From positions 1,281,001-1,345,000 of the forward strand of contig NZ_CP012602.1 in the NCBI RefSeq assembly GCF_001278805.1: DNA of 64,000 nt, in the 5' to 3' direction. Origin of the DNA: Bacillus sp. FJAT-18017 (lineage in GTDB: Bacteria > Bacillota > Bacilli > Bacillales > Cytobacillaceae). The translations under genes were made by a program, and so were the position numbers. Below, one piece after another: positions 36,836-44,932 of this stretch; positions within the stretch are counted from its first letter, which is position 1, and each line of letters opens with the position of its first letter. The notes beneath the pieces were generated by a model. The model did no database searches. It saw only the letters and a program-made list of their open reading frames with translations, and was not told where the DNA came from.

Positions 36836-36904
36836 AAGTTCACTGTTTGGTGTGACCAGTCATGCCCGATAATGAAGCTACAAAGTTTCCTAGGGGGATG
36901 GATG

Positions 36905-39280
36905 ATGAAGACTGTAGTGAACATGGAAGTGAAGGGGAAAGTGGGCAAAGCAGGGAAGCCCTTTTTAGCATATTTACTTGTTGCGCTGATTTTGATTGGT
37001 GCGATAGCAGCGAGTTTTTTGCAGCTGAGGACGCCCGAAGCAGTGAAGGCGACCGGTAAGGCAGATGCATTTTCGGCAGACAGGGCGTTTTCATACTTGG
37101 AAAATTTTGCGGTCAGGCCACATCCGCTCGGGTCCAAGGAACATGACCGAGTCCGGGATTACCTGCTTGAAACACTTGAAGGCTTCGGGGTGGAGCCTGA
37201 GGTGCAAAAGGCCGAGAGTGTTCATATGCCAAAAGGATTTATTACAGGGGGCACGGTTGAGAATATTGTCGCGCGGATTGATGGGAAGGACTCGTCTAAG
37301 GCGATTATGCTGGCGGCGCACTATGATTCGGTGCCTGGTAGTCCAGGGGTTTCGGATGATGGTGCAGGTGTAGCGGCGATTCTTGAAACGGTCAGAATTT
37401 TAAAAGAAGAGGGACCTTTGGCGAATGATGTAATCATTCTTTTAACAGACGGCGAAGAGAACGGGATGCTTGGGGCTAAGGCTTTTGTCGGGGAGCACCC
37501 ATGGGCCGATGAGGTCGGGCTCGTCTTGAATTTCGAAGCGCGCGGGAATGAAGGACCATCATTTATGTTTGAAACGAGCGACAACAACGGCTGGCTTGTG
37601 AAGGAGTTTGCCGAGGCCGCGCCATCGCCGGTTGCACATTCTTTTATTTATAGCCTATATAAATTGCTGCCGAATGATACCGACCTTTCGATTTTCAAAG
37701 AGGCAGGACTTGCTGGAATGAATTTCGCCTTTGGTGAAGGCGTGAGCCACTACCATACGACGAGTGACAGCCTTGAAGAGCTTGATAAGGATAGCCTCCA
37801 GCATCACGGAGAGTATATGCTGAGTCTTGTAAGGCATTTCGGCGAGTTGGATCTTGGAGAGGACCGGAAAGGAAATCAAGTGTTCTTCAATCTTTTGGGC
37901 GGGGTGATGGCTACCTATCCTGAGTTAATGGTTTTCCAATTGATGCTGGTTGTAGTTGTACTGTATGTTCTAACGATGGTGCATGGTTCAAATCGTGGGT
38001 TGCTATCGGTTAAGGGTATGGTTGGAGGCTTTGCCGTTCAGCTTGGCGTGATAGCCGGGGCGTTCCTGATTGGGCTTGTTGGCTGGAAGCTGCTGACTGC
38101 TTTATTTTCAGATATGGCGTGGCTAATGGGTACGGACGTTTCGTTTGGAAAAATATATCTCGCTGGGTTTTCGTTAATTGTGTTTTCCTTCCTGGGCTTT
38201 GTATATACCAGGGCGGGGCGGAGGATGAAATTGGGCAGCTTGGCGATGGGAGCTTTGCTGGTTTGGCTCGTCTTTGCTGTCGCGACAAGCTTGTTTTTGA
38301 AAGCGGGAAGCTATGTGTTTGTCTGGCCGCTTCTATTTGCTTTAGTTGGAATGAACGTTGTGTTCTGGTTGAAGGAGTTTACGCGGAAGAGTATTGTGGT
38401 TGCGGCGGTGGCAGCTGTTCCGGCCTTCCTGATCGTGGTTCCGGTCATTTATTTGGTGCATATGCTCGTTTCAATTAATTTGGTTAGTGTGCTGATGGTA
38501 TTGGTTTCGCTGCTGGGAGCCTTGCTGGTGCCAGTGTTTGGTTTGCTTGGCGGGGGTTCTGGAATGGGCAAGGGCGGCAGGACGATTCAGGGGTTGCTGC
38601 TTAGTGTCGGGCAGGGTGGAGGTGCAGTTCTGGCTTTGCTGCTGGTGACTGGCCTGGTTGTAGTTGCGGTTAATACCGTGAGCGTCGTGTCCCAGCCTAC
38701 TGAAGAACATCCTAAGGCTAGCGACATCACGTATTTGATGGATTCAGATAAGGGTGAGGCGTACTGGGTGGCTCGCCATTCACTGGATGAATATTCTTCA
38801 CACTATGTGAATGAAGACGTGCAGAAAGGGAATGTGAATGAAATCTTTCCGATACTGAATTGGCCCAATAGTTCTTTTGTTAAGGCTGAAATGTTTGGGT
38901 TGAAAGGCCCTGAAATCAAGGTTGTGGCCGATGAAGTGAAAAACGGTGTACGTGAGCTGGAATATGAAATTTCATCAGGCAGCGCGGCTGAAGAAATCAT
39001 GGTCAAGTCGATGACAGAGCTTACCGTATCATCGCTTAAAGTCAATGGTAAAAAAGTCGACCTTCCTCAGAAGAAGTTTACAGAGGATAAACCGTTCCTA
39101 ATGACCTACGTCGCCGCACAAACAGAAAAGCTCAACATGAAAATTACCATCGCCGCAGATGATAAAATCGACTGGATCATTGCCGACCGCACCTATAAAA
39201 TCCCCGCAAAAAAAGCAAAACGGGGAGACCAATACAGCACCTACGGCGACAACACATTTATAATGACGAGGATTAAATAG
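36905..39280 (+). CDS. Membrane-bound M28 peptidase (ERMP1/Pff1-like)
   Basis: 791 residues. One N-terminal membrane helix (LLVALILIGAIAASFL), an M28 zinc-peptidase domain (about 50-320) with AAHYDSVPGSPGVSDDGAG, TDGEENGMLGAKAF, LNFEARGNEGPS and HYHTTSDSLEEL, then eight or nine membrane helices (about 335-600) and a C-terminal outside domain. This layout matches the ERMP1 / vacuolar membrane protease type. The zinc ligands (H, D, E, D/E, H) appear intact. Start: ATG 36905 with AGGGGG eight bases before; ATG 36902 is an alternative. Divergent from a two-component system that may control it. Confidence 0.88.
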   Translation: MKTVVNMEVKGKVGKAGKPFLAYLLVALILIGAIAASFLQLRTPEAVKATGKADAFSADRAFSYLENFAVRPHPLGSKEHDRVRDYLLETLEGFGVEPEVQKAESVHMPKGFITGGTVENIVARIDGKDSSKAIMLAAHYDSVPGSPGVSDDGAGVAAILETVRILKEEGPLANDVIILLTDGEENGMLGAKAFVGEHPWADEVGLVLNFEARGNEGPSFMFETSDNNGWLVKEFAEAAPSPVAHSFIYSLYKLLPNDTDLSIFKEAGLAGMNFAFGEGVSHYHTTSDSLEELDKDSLQHHGEYMLSLVRHFGELDLGEDRKGNQVFFNLLGGVMATYPELMVFQLMLVVVVLYVLTMVHGSNRGLLSVKGMVGGFAVQLGVIAGAFLIGLVGWKLLTALFSDMAWLMGTDVSFGKIYLAGFSLIVFSFLGFVYTRAGRRMKLGSLAMGALLVWLVFAVATSLFLKAGSYVFVWPLLFALVGMNVVFWLKEFTRKSIVVAAVAAVPAFLIVVPVIYLVHMLVSINLVSVLMVLVSLLGALLVPVFGLLGGGSGMGKGGRTIQGLLLSVGQGGGAVLALLLVTGLVVVAVNTVSVVSQPTEEHPKASDITYLMDSDKGEAYWVARHSLDEYSSHYVNEDVQKGNVNEIFPILNWPNSSFVKAEMFGLKGPEIKVVADEVKNGVRELEYEISSGSAAEEIMVKSMTELTVSSLKVNGKKVDLPQKKFTEDKPFLMTYVAAQTEKLNMKITIAADDKIDWIIADRTYKIPAKKAKRGDQYSTYGDNTFIMTRIK

Positions 39281-39304
39281 GGGGGCAAAACAGGGGGTCA
39301 ACAT

Positions 39305-39360
39305 AGGGGTCAGACCCCTGCTGTGGACATTTTAATGATTTTGTGCGCAGGGAGTGGACA
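39305..39360 (+). repeat. REP element, copy B (short form)
   Basis: AGGGGTCAGACCCCT (39305-39319), GCTGTGGACA, variable middle, then GGGAGTGGACA. It starts 24 bp after the peptidase stop codon and leads into a terminator hairpin. Confidence 0.85.
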
Positions 39361-39383
39361 CTGTCCACTCCCTTAGGCTTTTT
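39349..39383 (+). terminator. Terminator formed at the REP B tail
   Basis: AGGGAGTGGACA (39349-39360) pairs with TGTCCACTCCCT, followed by TAGGCTTTTTAA. The left arm is the tail of the REP, so the repeat probably serves as the terminator of the membrane peptidase gene. Confidence 0.7.
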
Positions 39384-39453
39384 AATATGAGTGGGGCAAA
39401 AATGCACCCGTTTTTGGAATGAGTTGCCAAACTAAGGGCGTAGCCCATTTTGA

Positions 39454-40305
39454 TTAAGTAGTGAAAAGTTTTGGATTATCATGGATATCACTGCTAATCA
39501 TTTGTCCGAGTTTCCGGGATTGGGCAGTGGCTTCCTTAATGCAATTAATCAGGCTTTGATGAACGTGATGGTTCTCAAGGACACTGATGCCAGCTTCGGT
39601 CGTACCGCCAGGGCTGGTGACTTCCTGTCTGAGCTGGCGCGGCGGTTTTTCCGATTCCTTGAGCATTTGGGCAGCGCCTATCAAGGTTTGGACGATGAGG
39701 TCTTTGGCTAACTGACGATCAAGGCCGATTTCGGCTGCAGAGTTTTCCATCGCCTCGACGAGATAATAGATGTATGCAGGCCCGCTGCCTGAAAGTCCAG
39801 TGACTGCATCCAACTGGGTTTCCTCAACGAAGGTGGCAAGGCCGACAGTTTCGAACAGTTTTTTTGCCTGTTCGGCTTGTTGGGACGTGACGTGTCTGTT
39901 TAGGGCGAGTCCTGTGGCTGATTTTCCGATGGCGGCGGAGGTGTTTGGCATGGCCCGGACAATAGCAAGATTTTTGTTTGCCATGGTTTCTATGGTTTGG
40001 GTTGAAAGCCCGGCGAGGACAGAAATGACCAGCATTTGATCCGTTATAAAAGGAAGGACAAGTGGCAGGCCGGCTTTGGCGTCCTTTGGCTTCATGGCGA
40101 GAATCACGGCGTCAGCATTAGCGAATAAGTCGTGCTTTTCGTAGGTTACCGTGACACCATAGGTCTTACTTAGAAAATGAAGGCGTTCCTGGTCGCTTCT
40201 GTTTGTTACCCAGATGTTGCGGCTTTCGATCAGGCCATTTGCAATGATTCCCGAGATCAACGCTTCCGCGATCGATCCAGCTCCGATTAATACTAGCTTT
40301 TTCAT
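39454..40305 (-). CDS. proC: Pyrroline-5-carboxylate reductase
   Basis: 283 residues. Last step of proline synthesis: reduces 1-pyrroline-5-carboxylate with NAD(P)H in the cytoplasm. Rossmann start LVLIGAGSIAEALISG, AMKP in the second strand pair, VRAMPNTSAAIGKSATG, LSGSGPAYIYYLVEAM and the C-terminal family signature ending SPGGTTEAGI. I start at ATG 40305, preceded by AGGAGG, rather than the longer frame that runs back into a repeat. A proline T-box leader lies 240 bp upstream, with a repeat element between. A decayed second copy lies at 34.55 kb. Confidence 0.95.
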   Translation of the reverse strand: MKKLVLIGAGSIAEALISGIIANGLIESRNIWVTNRSDQERLHFLSKTYGVTVTYEKHDLFANADAVILAMKPKDAKAGLPLVLPFITDQMLVISVLAGLSTQTIETMANKNLAIVRAMPNTSAAIGKSATGLALNRHVTSQQAEQAKKLFETVGLATFVEETQLDAVTGLSGSGPAYIYYLVEAMENSAAEIGLDRQLAKDLIVQTLIGAAQMLKESEKPPRQLRQEVTSPGGTTEAGISVLENHHVHQSLINCIKEATAQSRKLGQMISSDIHDNPKLFTT

Positions 40306-40326
40306 AGGAACTCCTCCTTTTTTAAT

Positions 40327-40534
40327 GTCTAGCTCCACAAAGGTAAGCTTCCCCGAAATTACATCGCACGAAATTACGCGATAGGGTAATGAGGAGCGCA
40401 TAGCTCCTAGTGTACTTCGGTCTCCTCGTTACGATAAGTCATCATCGAATCGCTATCGCTCTTCGTGATTCCTTTATCTCAGTCGAAGTCCCTCCATTTT
40501 GTATGGCGCTGGTCAAGGCGCTTGCGCTTTTCTT
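40327..40534 (+). repeat. GTCTAGCTCC...CTTGCGCTTTTCTT interspersed element, copy 1
   Basis: Begins GTCTAGCTCCACA and ends GGCGCTTGCGCTTTTCTT. A shorter relative with the same ends lies at 57.39-57.55 kb. It separates the proline T-box from proC, so it is transcribed as part of the proC leader in the opposite sense. Confidence 0.6.
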
Positions 40535-40545
40535 GTAAAAATAAA

Positions 40546-40818
40546 TGCAAAAAGGCCTTTCATCCGCAAAGGACGAAAGGCCATTCTTCCGTGGTACCAC
40601 CTTTATTAGCCAATTGCTGGGTCGTGCGGCGCTATGGGCGCACGTCACAAATGGCTACTCAACTCCTGTATCGCTGGAGGGGCGGCCAGGTTTGCCTGGC
40701 AGCTCATAGGGTAGGTTCAATGTGCCAGAGGACGGTGAAGCCTTTCAGCCGGTGGGCTTCACTCTCTTTCGCCATGTTCCATTTACTAGCCTTAATCATT
40801 GCTTTGCTATATAGGTAA
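40546..40818 (-). promoter_or_regulatory. Proline T-box riboswitch
   Basis: Read on the minus strand: stem I with an AGAGAG motif near 40765, the specifier region GAACCTAC (CCT = proline codon, bases 40713-40715), the T-box sequence AAAGGTGGTACCACGG (about 40588-40604), and a terminator, GGCCTTTCGTCC with GGATGAAAGGCC followed by TTTTTGC (40582 down to about 40546). Uncharged tRNA-Pro should stabilise the antiterminator and turn on proC, the next gene on this strand. The specifier agrees with the gene it precedes. Confidence 0.9.
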
Positions 40819-40906
40819 GATTGTATGAATTTTCTGAGTTTAATTTTCATTATGAGGGTATGGAGGGTTGTCTGTCAAGGATGTTTTTCTTTTTTTAAAC
40901 CTTTTC

Positions 40907-41245
40907 TTACTTAAAGAGTTTTTCAAGGATGCGTTTTAAGGATTTTCCTTTTTTGTAGTAAATATCATCACGAAGCTTTTCGTTAATGGCCTGCCATAGC
41001 ATAATTTCAACATCTGTTAATGGAGCTGTGTCTTCCTCTTTAATAAAAGCGGCAAAATACTCAAGTGGAACGCCATAAAATCTTGAAATATCCGCCATAA
41101 TTTCAAAGGATACAGATTTTCGATTCCCTTTTTCAATCATACTTAAATACTGGAGGGTGACGCCTGTACCATGTGCCACATCCTCAAGCCTTAATCCCTT
41201 TTCCTGCCTAAGCCTTCTTAATTCCAGCCCCAATGGCGTTGACAT
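40907..41245 (-). CDS. XRE-family transcriptional regulator
   Basis: 112 residues from ATG 41245 (an in-frame GTG at 41257 is possible; AGGGAA stands just before it). An N-terminal helix-turn-helix, LRRLRQEKGLRLEDVAHGTGVTLQYLSMIEKGNR, followed by a helix pair (ISRFYGVPLEYFAAF) and a helical tail ending in a basic stretch (KKGKSLKRILEKLFK). It begins 17 bp after the stop of a membrane protein with an ImmA/IrrE-like metalloprotease domain. In known pairs of this type the protease cleaves the XRE repressor, so this is the probable substrate and regulator of its own operon. Confidence 0.85.
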   Translation of the reverse strand: MSTPLGLELRRLRQEKGLRLEDVAHGTGVTLQYLSMIEKGNRKSVSFEIMADISRFYGVPLEYFAAFIKEEDTAPLTDVEIMLWQAINEKLRDDIYYKKGKSLKRILEKLFK

Positions 41246-41261
41246 AAAATTTCCCACTTCC

Positions 41262-42197
41262 CTAAGTAGATTCGTAGTGTGTATCCTTGAGCCTTACAAT
41301 ATAGTACCAGCTGATGATTGCTTCGCAAAAGGTGACTAAAATTTCCTCGCCTTTTTTTGGAAGCTTATAGTTTCTCAAATAAAAGTGAAGGAATTCATGT
41401 ATAAGTGTCTGTAACTGCTCCGGATAATCAAGGTTTTCATTAATGACTACAAGCCGTTCTCCTGCATGAAAAACGCCCTTTATTTCCTTTAAGTCGAGGA
41501 AGATAACATTGATATTGTAGTTGGACGTAATTTTTTCAGTAAGTGCATCAATATGAGTCTGGTTTATCGAAATCAGTTTCTTATGAAAATAACCAATAAA
41601 CGTATAATAAGATAAAAAGAGCAGAAGAACTAGATTTACAATTAACTGGTCGAAGAAAGCAAGAATCGGAAAAATTAATAACACTTCGAACACCATCGGA
41701 CCGAATCTTTCCAGAAAAAGCTTGCTTGAAACGATCCCTGTTTCAAGGAATACATAAAGATATTTTAGCAGAATGCTTAGGAACAGCATACCCAGAGTCG
41801 TTAAGTAGCGAGCAAAATAATTCTTGTCGGAATGTTCATTATAGATTTCGTTACAAAAAATTATGATAAGGAGATAGATGGATGTCAATGAAATGATGGT
41901 CTGAAGGCGTCCTCGTTTCTGGATAAGGATTGACACGAGTGCGTCCAGCAAGAGATAAAGGATACCGTAGACAATTGAAAACCTGTCAAAGATGATTAAT
42001 GACAAGATCACGTTAAAGAAGGAATAACCAAAGCCTGAAAATACCTTGAGATTGACTTGATCAAAAATGACCATGATAAACAGGAATAAAATGATATTCC
42101 ATTCTAATTCTTTCGGAATGTCAATGTATAGGATTGTAGCCCCAATACTGGGGAGAAGAAAAATGAGAAAGATATAATTGCGTAGTGTAGTAGTCAT
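41262..42197 (-). CDS. Multi-pass membrane protein with ImmA/IrrE-like metalloprotease domain
   Basis: 311 residues. The first 215 are almost wholly hydrophobic (about seven helices, starting NYIFLIFLLPSIGATILYI). The last 95 are soluble: INVIFLDLKEIKGVFHAGERLVVINENL, then TLIHEFLHFYL with the zinc motif HEFLH at residues 267-271, and EEILVTFCEA as a third-ligand segment. The pattern (a G-x-F/Y turn, an I-N strand, HExxH and a later E..A) is that of ImmA/IrrE peptidases. Start ATG 42197 has AGGAGA upstream. The gene is directly followed by an XRE regulator. Inference: a membrane sensor whose cytoplasmic protease inactivates the regulator. Topology and activity are untested. Confidence 0.75.
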   Translation of the reverse strand: MTTTLRNYIFLIFLLPSIGATILYIDIPKELEWNIILFLFIMVIFDQVNLKVFSGFGYSFFNVILSLIIFDRFSIVYGILYLLLDALVSILIQKRGRLQTIISLTSIYLLIIIFCNEIYNEHSDKNYFARYLTTLGMLFLSILLKYLYVFLETGIVSSKLFLERFGPMVFEVLLIFPILAFFDQLIVNLVLLLFLSYYTFIGYFHKKLISINQTHIDALTEKITSNYNINVIFLDLKEIKGVFHAGERLVVINENLDYPEQLQTLIHEFLHFYLRNYKLPKKGEEILVTFCEAIISWYYIVRLKDTHYEST

Positions 42198-42321
42198 CAG
42201 GTTCTCCTGGTCAAGTGATGTATCTTTCTTGTTTATCTTACAAAATAAATCCAGTGTTTTTAATAACTTTCCTTCTACAAAAAATGCGTTTTTTCTGCGG
42301 TTTTTGTCTGCTAATTACCCT

Positions 42322-42349
42322 TTGATTCAACTATTGTTTAATTTATACT
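42322..42349 (+). promoter_or_regulatory. Probable sigma-A promoter of a small RNA
   Basis: TTGATT (42322-42327), 16 bases, TATACT (42344-42349). The -10 is 5/6 and the -35 4/6. It points to a transcript start near 42356, about 80 bases before an intrinsic terminator. Confidence 0.6.
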
Positions 42350-42355
42350 TTTGAG

Positions 42356-42436
42356 TAGGGACTATTAGTAGGTTCCTTAGCAGTTTGTTGCTACCTCCTC
42401 ACTTTATGTGCATTGGCCGAAGCCAATGCTTTTTTA
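42356..42436 (+). ncRNA. Candidate small regulatory RNA of about 80 nt
   Basis: Bounded by the promoter above and a terminator: GCATTGGC (42410-42417), loop CGAA, GCCAATGC (42422-42429), then TTTTTTT. It has no open frame with a ribosome binding site. Predicted parts are a small hairpin (TAGCA with TGCTA), a single-stranded CCTCCTCAC stretch, and the terminator. A C-rich loop complementary to ribosome binding sites is the hallmark of several Gram-positive trans-acting RNAs. It sits between the metalloprotease gene (minus) and a secreted protein gene (plus). It could also be an attenuated leader. Confidence 0.5.
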
Positions 42437-42593
42437 CTTTCAATTTTTTATCGTCTGTAAATTTCCGGCTGTCGAACGAAAAGGTTAGCATTCAACTATT
42501 GTAAATTTAAAATGAAGTTAGTAGTTCTTTATTGAGAACTTTCGTTTGTGGAAAATGAACAGCTCTACTAATTGATACGGGGGGAGATCAAAA

Positions 42594-43101
42594 ATGAAAA
42601 AGCTATTATCAGGTTTGGCAGCCGGAACATTAGCAATGGGGATTATGGCAGGATCAGTATTTGCGTCAGTTACGTTTGATGCTTCGACAGGAACAGGGTT
42701 CGTTGGCAAGGGAGATGTGCAAACGGTGTTGGGGTGGAACAATAGTCAACTGCAAGCTGGGGCGGGTGGGCTAAAATTTACCTATGTTACTGTGGATACG
42801 TATGAAGTGACAGTGAGAGTGGATTACTGGGGAAGGGACTAGAGGTGAGAAAACCCATACAGTAGATCATAAAAGAACCGTTTCTGTTAATGGTGAGGTT
42901 CATTATGAGAGCAGGTTGAAGTCAAAACAACAGGTAACCGAGTTTAATCTATCTGGGTTAGGAAACCTAGTAGTGGAAGGGGCTGAACTTTCCGAAGTTG
43001 GGGATGAATATCCAGGGAAATCAGGCCAAACCGTAATTTCCGTGGAAAAAGTCTCAAGCACAGCCGAATTATTTGTAAACGGTGTCCTTCTTCAACAATA
43101 G
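42594..43101 (+). pseudogene. Secreted protein gene interrupted by a frameshift
   Basis: ATG 42594 (GGGGGGAG upstream) opens a signal peptide (KKLLSGLAAGTLAMGIM, cut near VFASVTF) and a domain VTFDASTGTGFVGKGDVQ, ending at TAG 42840-42842. A second frame continues without gap from about 42843 (GEKTHTVDHKRTVSVNG) to the stop at 43101, ending STAELFVNGVLLQQ. One inserted base near GGGGAAGGGAC would join them into a protein of about 168 residues, as expected for this family of small exported beta-rich proteins of unknown role. It is either a true frameshift mutation or a sequencing error in the purine run. Confidence 0.65.
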
Positions 43102-43160
43102 ACTTGTGTAGTTTAGGGTGGATGCTGGCAAGATCGCGTAGGCCGATTTCCAAAAAGTAA

Positions 43161-43183
43161 AGGCCAGGCAAGGAGCCTGGCCT
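43161..43183 (-). terminator. Terminator of the YflT-like gene
   Basis: AGGCCAGGC (43161-43169) pairs with GCCTGGCCT (43175-43183), loop AAGGA; on the minus strand it is followed by TTACTTTTTGG. Confidence 0.8.
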
Positions 43184-43189
43184 AATTTG

Positions 43190-43726
43190 CTACAAATACA
43201 TATGCCTGTTGAGTGACTTAGCTTCGGTAAAGACTTGCTGAATTTCATTGCGCTGGTGCTCTTCAACTTCGGCAAAAATGAGAATGTTGCCTTCTTTGAC
43301 GAAAGTTTCATATTCCTTTGCGTCGGATTCGGATATGCCAGCTCCCGTGAGAGCTCCGACAATTCCGCCGCCAGTTGCACCGATTGCTGCTCCTGTCAGG
43401 GTTGCCGCAATTGGACCTGCTGCGACCAGCGGGCCAATTCCAGGGATGGCAAGCAGGCCAATTTCAGCAATCAGTCCGGTAACTCCTCCGATGACGCCGC
43501 CCGTTCCGGCACCGATACCAAACCCCTTGCCCATTTTTTTAGTTGGATTCTCATCACCGTCAACTGGTTCAACGTCAGTCCGGACCTCGATTTCATCGAC
43601 AACATCGTTGCTTTTCGCAAAAACAGAGAGGTTATTCGGATCAAAACCCTTCGCCTTCAGCGTTTCAATCGCCCGAACCGCTTCCTCCTGGCTCTCAAAC
43701 ACACCACCAATAATTTGCTTCTCCAT
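43190..43726 (-). CDS. YflT-like general stress protein
   Basis: 178 residues. The N-terminus (IIGGVFESQEEAVRAIETLKAKGFDPNNLSVFAK) is the YflT/GSP17M fold found in general stress proteins; a glycine-rich membrane-like stretch follows (GFGIGAGTGGVIGGVTG ... GAAIGATGGGIVGALTGAG), then a repeated half-domain (YETFVKEGNILIFAEV). The order suggests insertion into or association with the membrane. Start ATG 43726 is preceded by AGGAGGAGGAC. No convincing sigma-B promoter could be seen upstream. Biochemical role unknown. Confidence 0.8.
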   Translation of the reverse strand: MEKQIIGGVFESQEEAVRAIETLKAKGFDPNNLSVFAKSNDVVDEIEVRTDVEPVDGDENPTKKMGKGFGIGAGTGGVIGGVTGLIAEIGLLAIPGIGPLVAAGPIAATLTGAAIGATGGGIVGALTGAGISESDAKEYETFVKEGNILIFAEVEEHQRNEIQQVFTEAKSLNRHMYL

Positions 43727-43826
43727 AATTGTCCTCCTCCTAATACTTACGATCTACAAAGCATGCCCTTTGCACCAACATGCCCCATATATGACAAGTT
43801 CCCTTCCGGATAAAGAGATAAACGTT

Positions 43827-43897
43827 ATAGGGGTCAGTTATAGGGGTCAGACCCCTGCTGTGGACTTTCTTTCACGTTTGTCTTTTTGGAGTGGACA
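43827..43897 (+). repeat. REP element, copy C (short form, duplicated head)
   Basis: A partial head, ATAGGGGTCAGTT, precedes the full AGGGGTCAGACCCCT (43842-43856), then GCTGTGGAC, variable middle, and GGAGTGGACA. It lies on the 5' side of the RAYT gene, in the same orientation as it. Confidence 0.85.
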
Positions 43898-44153
43898 ATT
43901 AGTTGGCTAGTTAAGGGGATGGTCATAAAAATTTGTTGTTGCGGGAGGAGTTTAAGGGATGATTAGGGAATAAGTAATAGGTAAAGATTTAACCTTTTTT
44001 CTTCCATTTTTTCTTCTGATCCATCTATTAGTTTCTTCCTCGGATTCTTTTATTTCTGCGTTATTTCATTCATCTACCCTTTACTAACTCTTCACTACTG
44101 CATTGGCTTCACTTTTCTATTAATTTATTTTTATATATTAGGAGGTATAAATT

Positions 44154-44738
44154 TTGCCGCGAAAGAGACGAAGCTGGTATCCTGGAGCGATCTTTCATTT
44201 GACTAGCAGAGGAATTCGGAAAGAGATGTTATTTTTTGATGAGGAGGATTATCAGAAGTTTTTGTTCCTGTTGGAAAAAGCGAGAAAAAAGTATCCTTTT
44301 GTGCTTCATGCGTTTTGCTTGATGACAAATCATGTTCATTTGCAGATTGAGACAATAAATGATCCGCCATGGAAGATAATGCAGTACTTGAACTCTTTGT
44401 ATGCAGCGTATTTTAACAAGAAGTATGAATATGCCGGGCATGTGTTTGACAAGCGCTACGGTTCGGAATTAGTACATTCTGTGGATTATGAGGTGGAACT
44501 GAGCAGGTATATTCATCGCAATCCGTTGAAGGCCGGGATGGTCATGAGCCTGGAAGAGTATGAATGGAGCAGCTACCGGGCCTATGCCGGTTTGGAGAGT
44601 TCTCCTTTTGTGAAGACTGACAGGATTTTGGGTTATTTCCCCGAACCACAAACCTCAAACTACATCCACTATGTTAACTCCCCAACAATTGATCTTGAAT
44701 TCACTGAAAATCCTCTACCTTCCATCTTCTTCCTTTAG
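44154..44738 (+). CDS. REP-associated tyrosine transposase (RAYT)
   Basis: 194 residues of the Y1 (IS200-like HUH) family. N-terminal MPRKRRSWYPGAIFHLTSRG, the metal-binding HUH motif in MTNHVHLQI near residue 61, and the domain end YIHRNPLKAGMV ... YEWSSYRAY, typical of RAYT proteins; candidate catalytic tyrosines lie between 110 and 125. The start is a TTG (44154), eight bases after AGGAGG. RAYTs act on REP sequences with single-strand DNA cuts and are usually single-copy, vertically kept genes. REP copies stand on both sides, C at 43.83 kb and E at 44.93 kb, in inverted orientation, as in other RAYT loci. Confidence 0.92.
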   Translation: MPRKRRSWYPGAIFHLTSRGIRKEMLFFDEEDYQKFLFLLEKARKKYPFVLHAFCLMTNHVHLQIETINDPPWKIMQYLNSLYAAYFNKKYEYAGHVFDKRYGSELVHSVDYEVELSRYIHRNPLKAGMVMSLEEYEWSSYRAYAGLESSPFVKTDRILGYFPEPQTSNYIHYVNSPTIDLEFTENPLPSIFFL

Positions 44739-44932
44739 CAGTTAATAGGTGTCTTTTTATTTCGGATCATATTTTTGCATGTGTTTAAAAACCTTGCGGA
44801 AAAATTATAATAACAGAACGAATCAGCCCGCCTGCATGTTGAGAAACTTACCGGCGGGCAACTTGCTTGCAAAAAAGACCAACATATTAGTTAATAGAGC
44901 TAAAACAAGTACGGATTAGTTAGCCTCTTGTT

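Noticed and set aside
42825..42850. Programmed ribosomal frameshift in the secreted protein gene
   Set aside because: No canonical slippery heptamer followed by a stop and stem-loop is visible; a mutation or read error explains it more simply.
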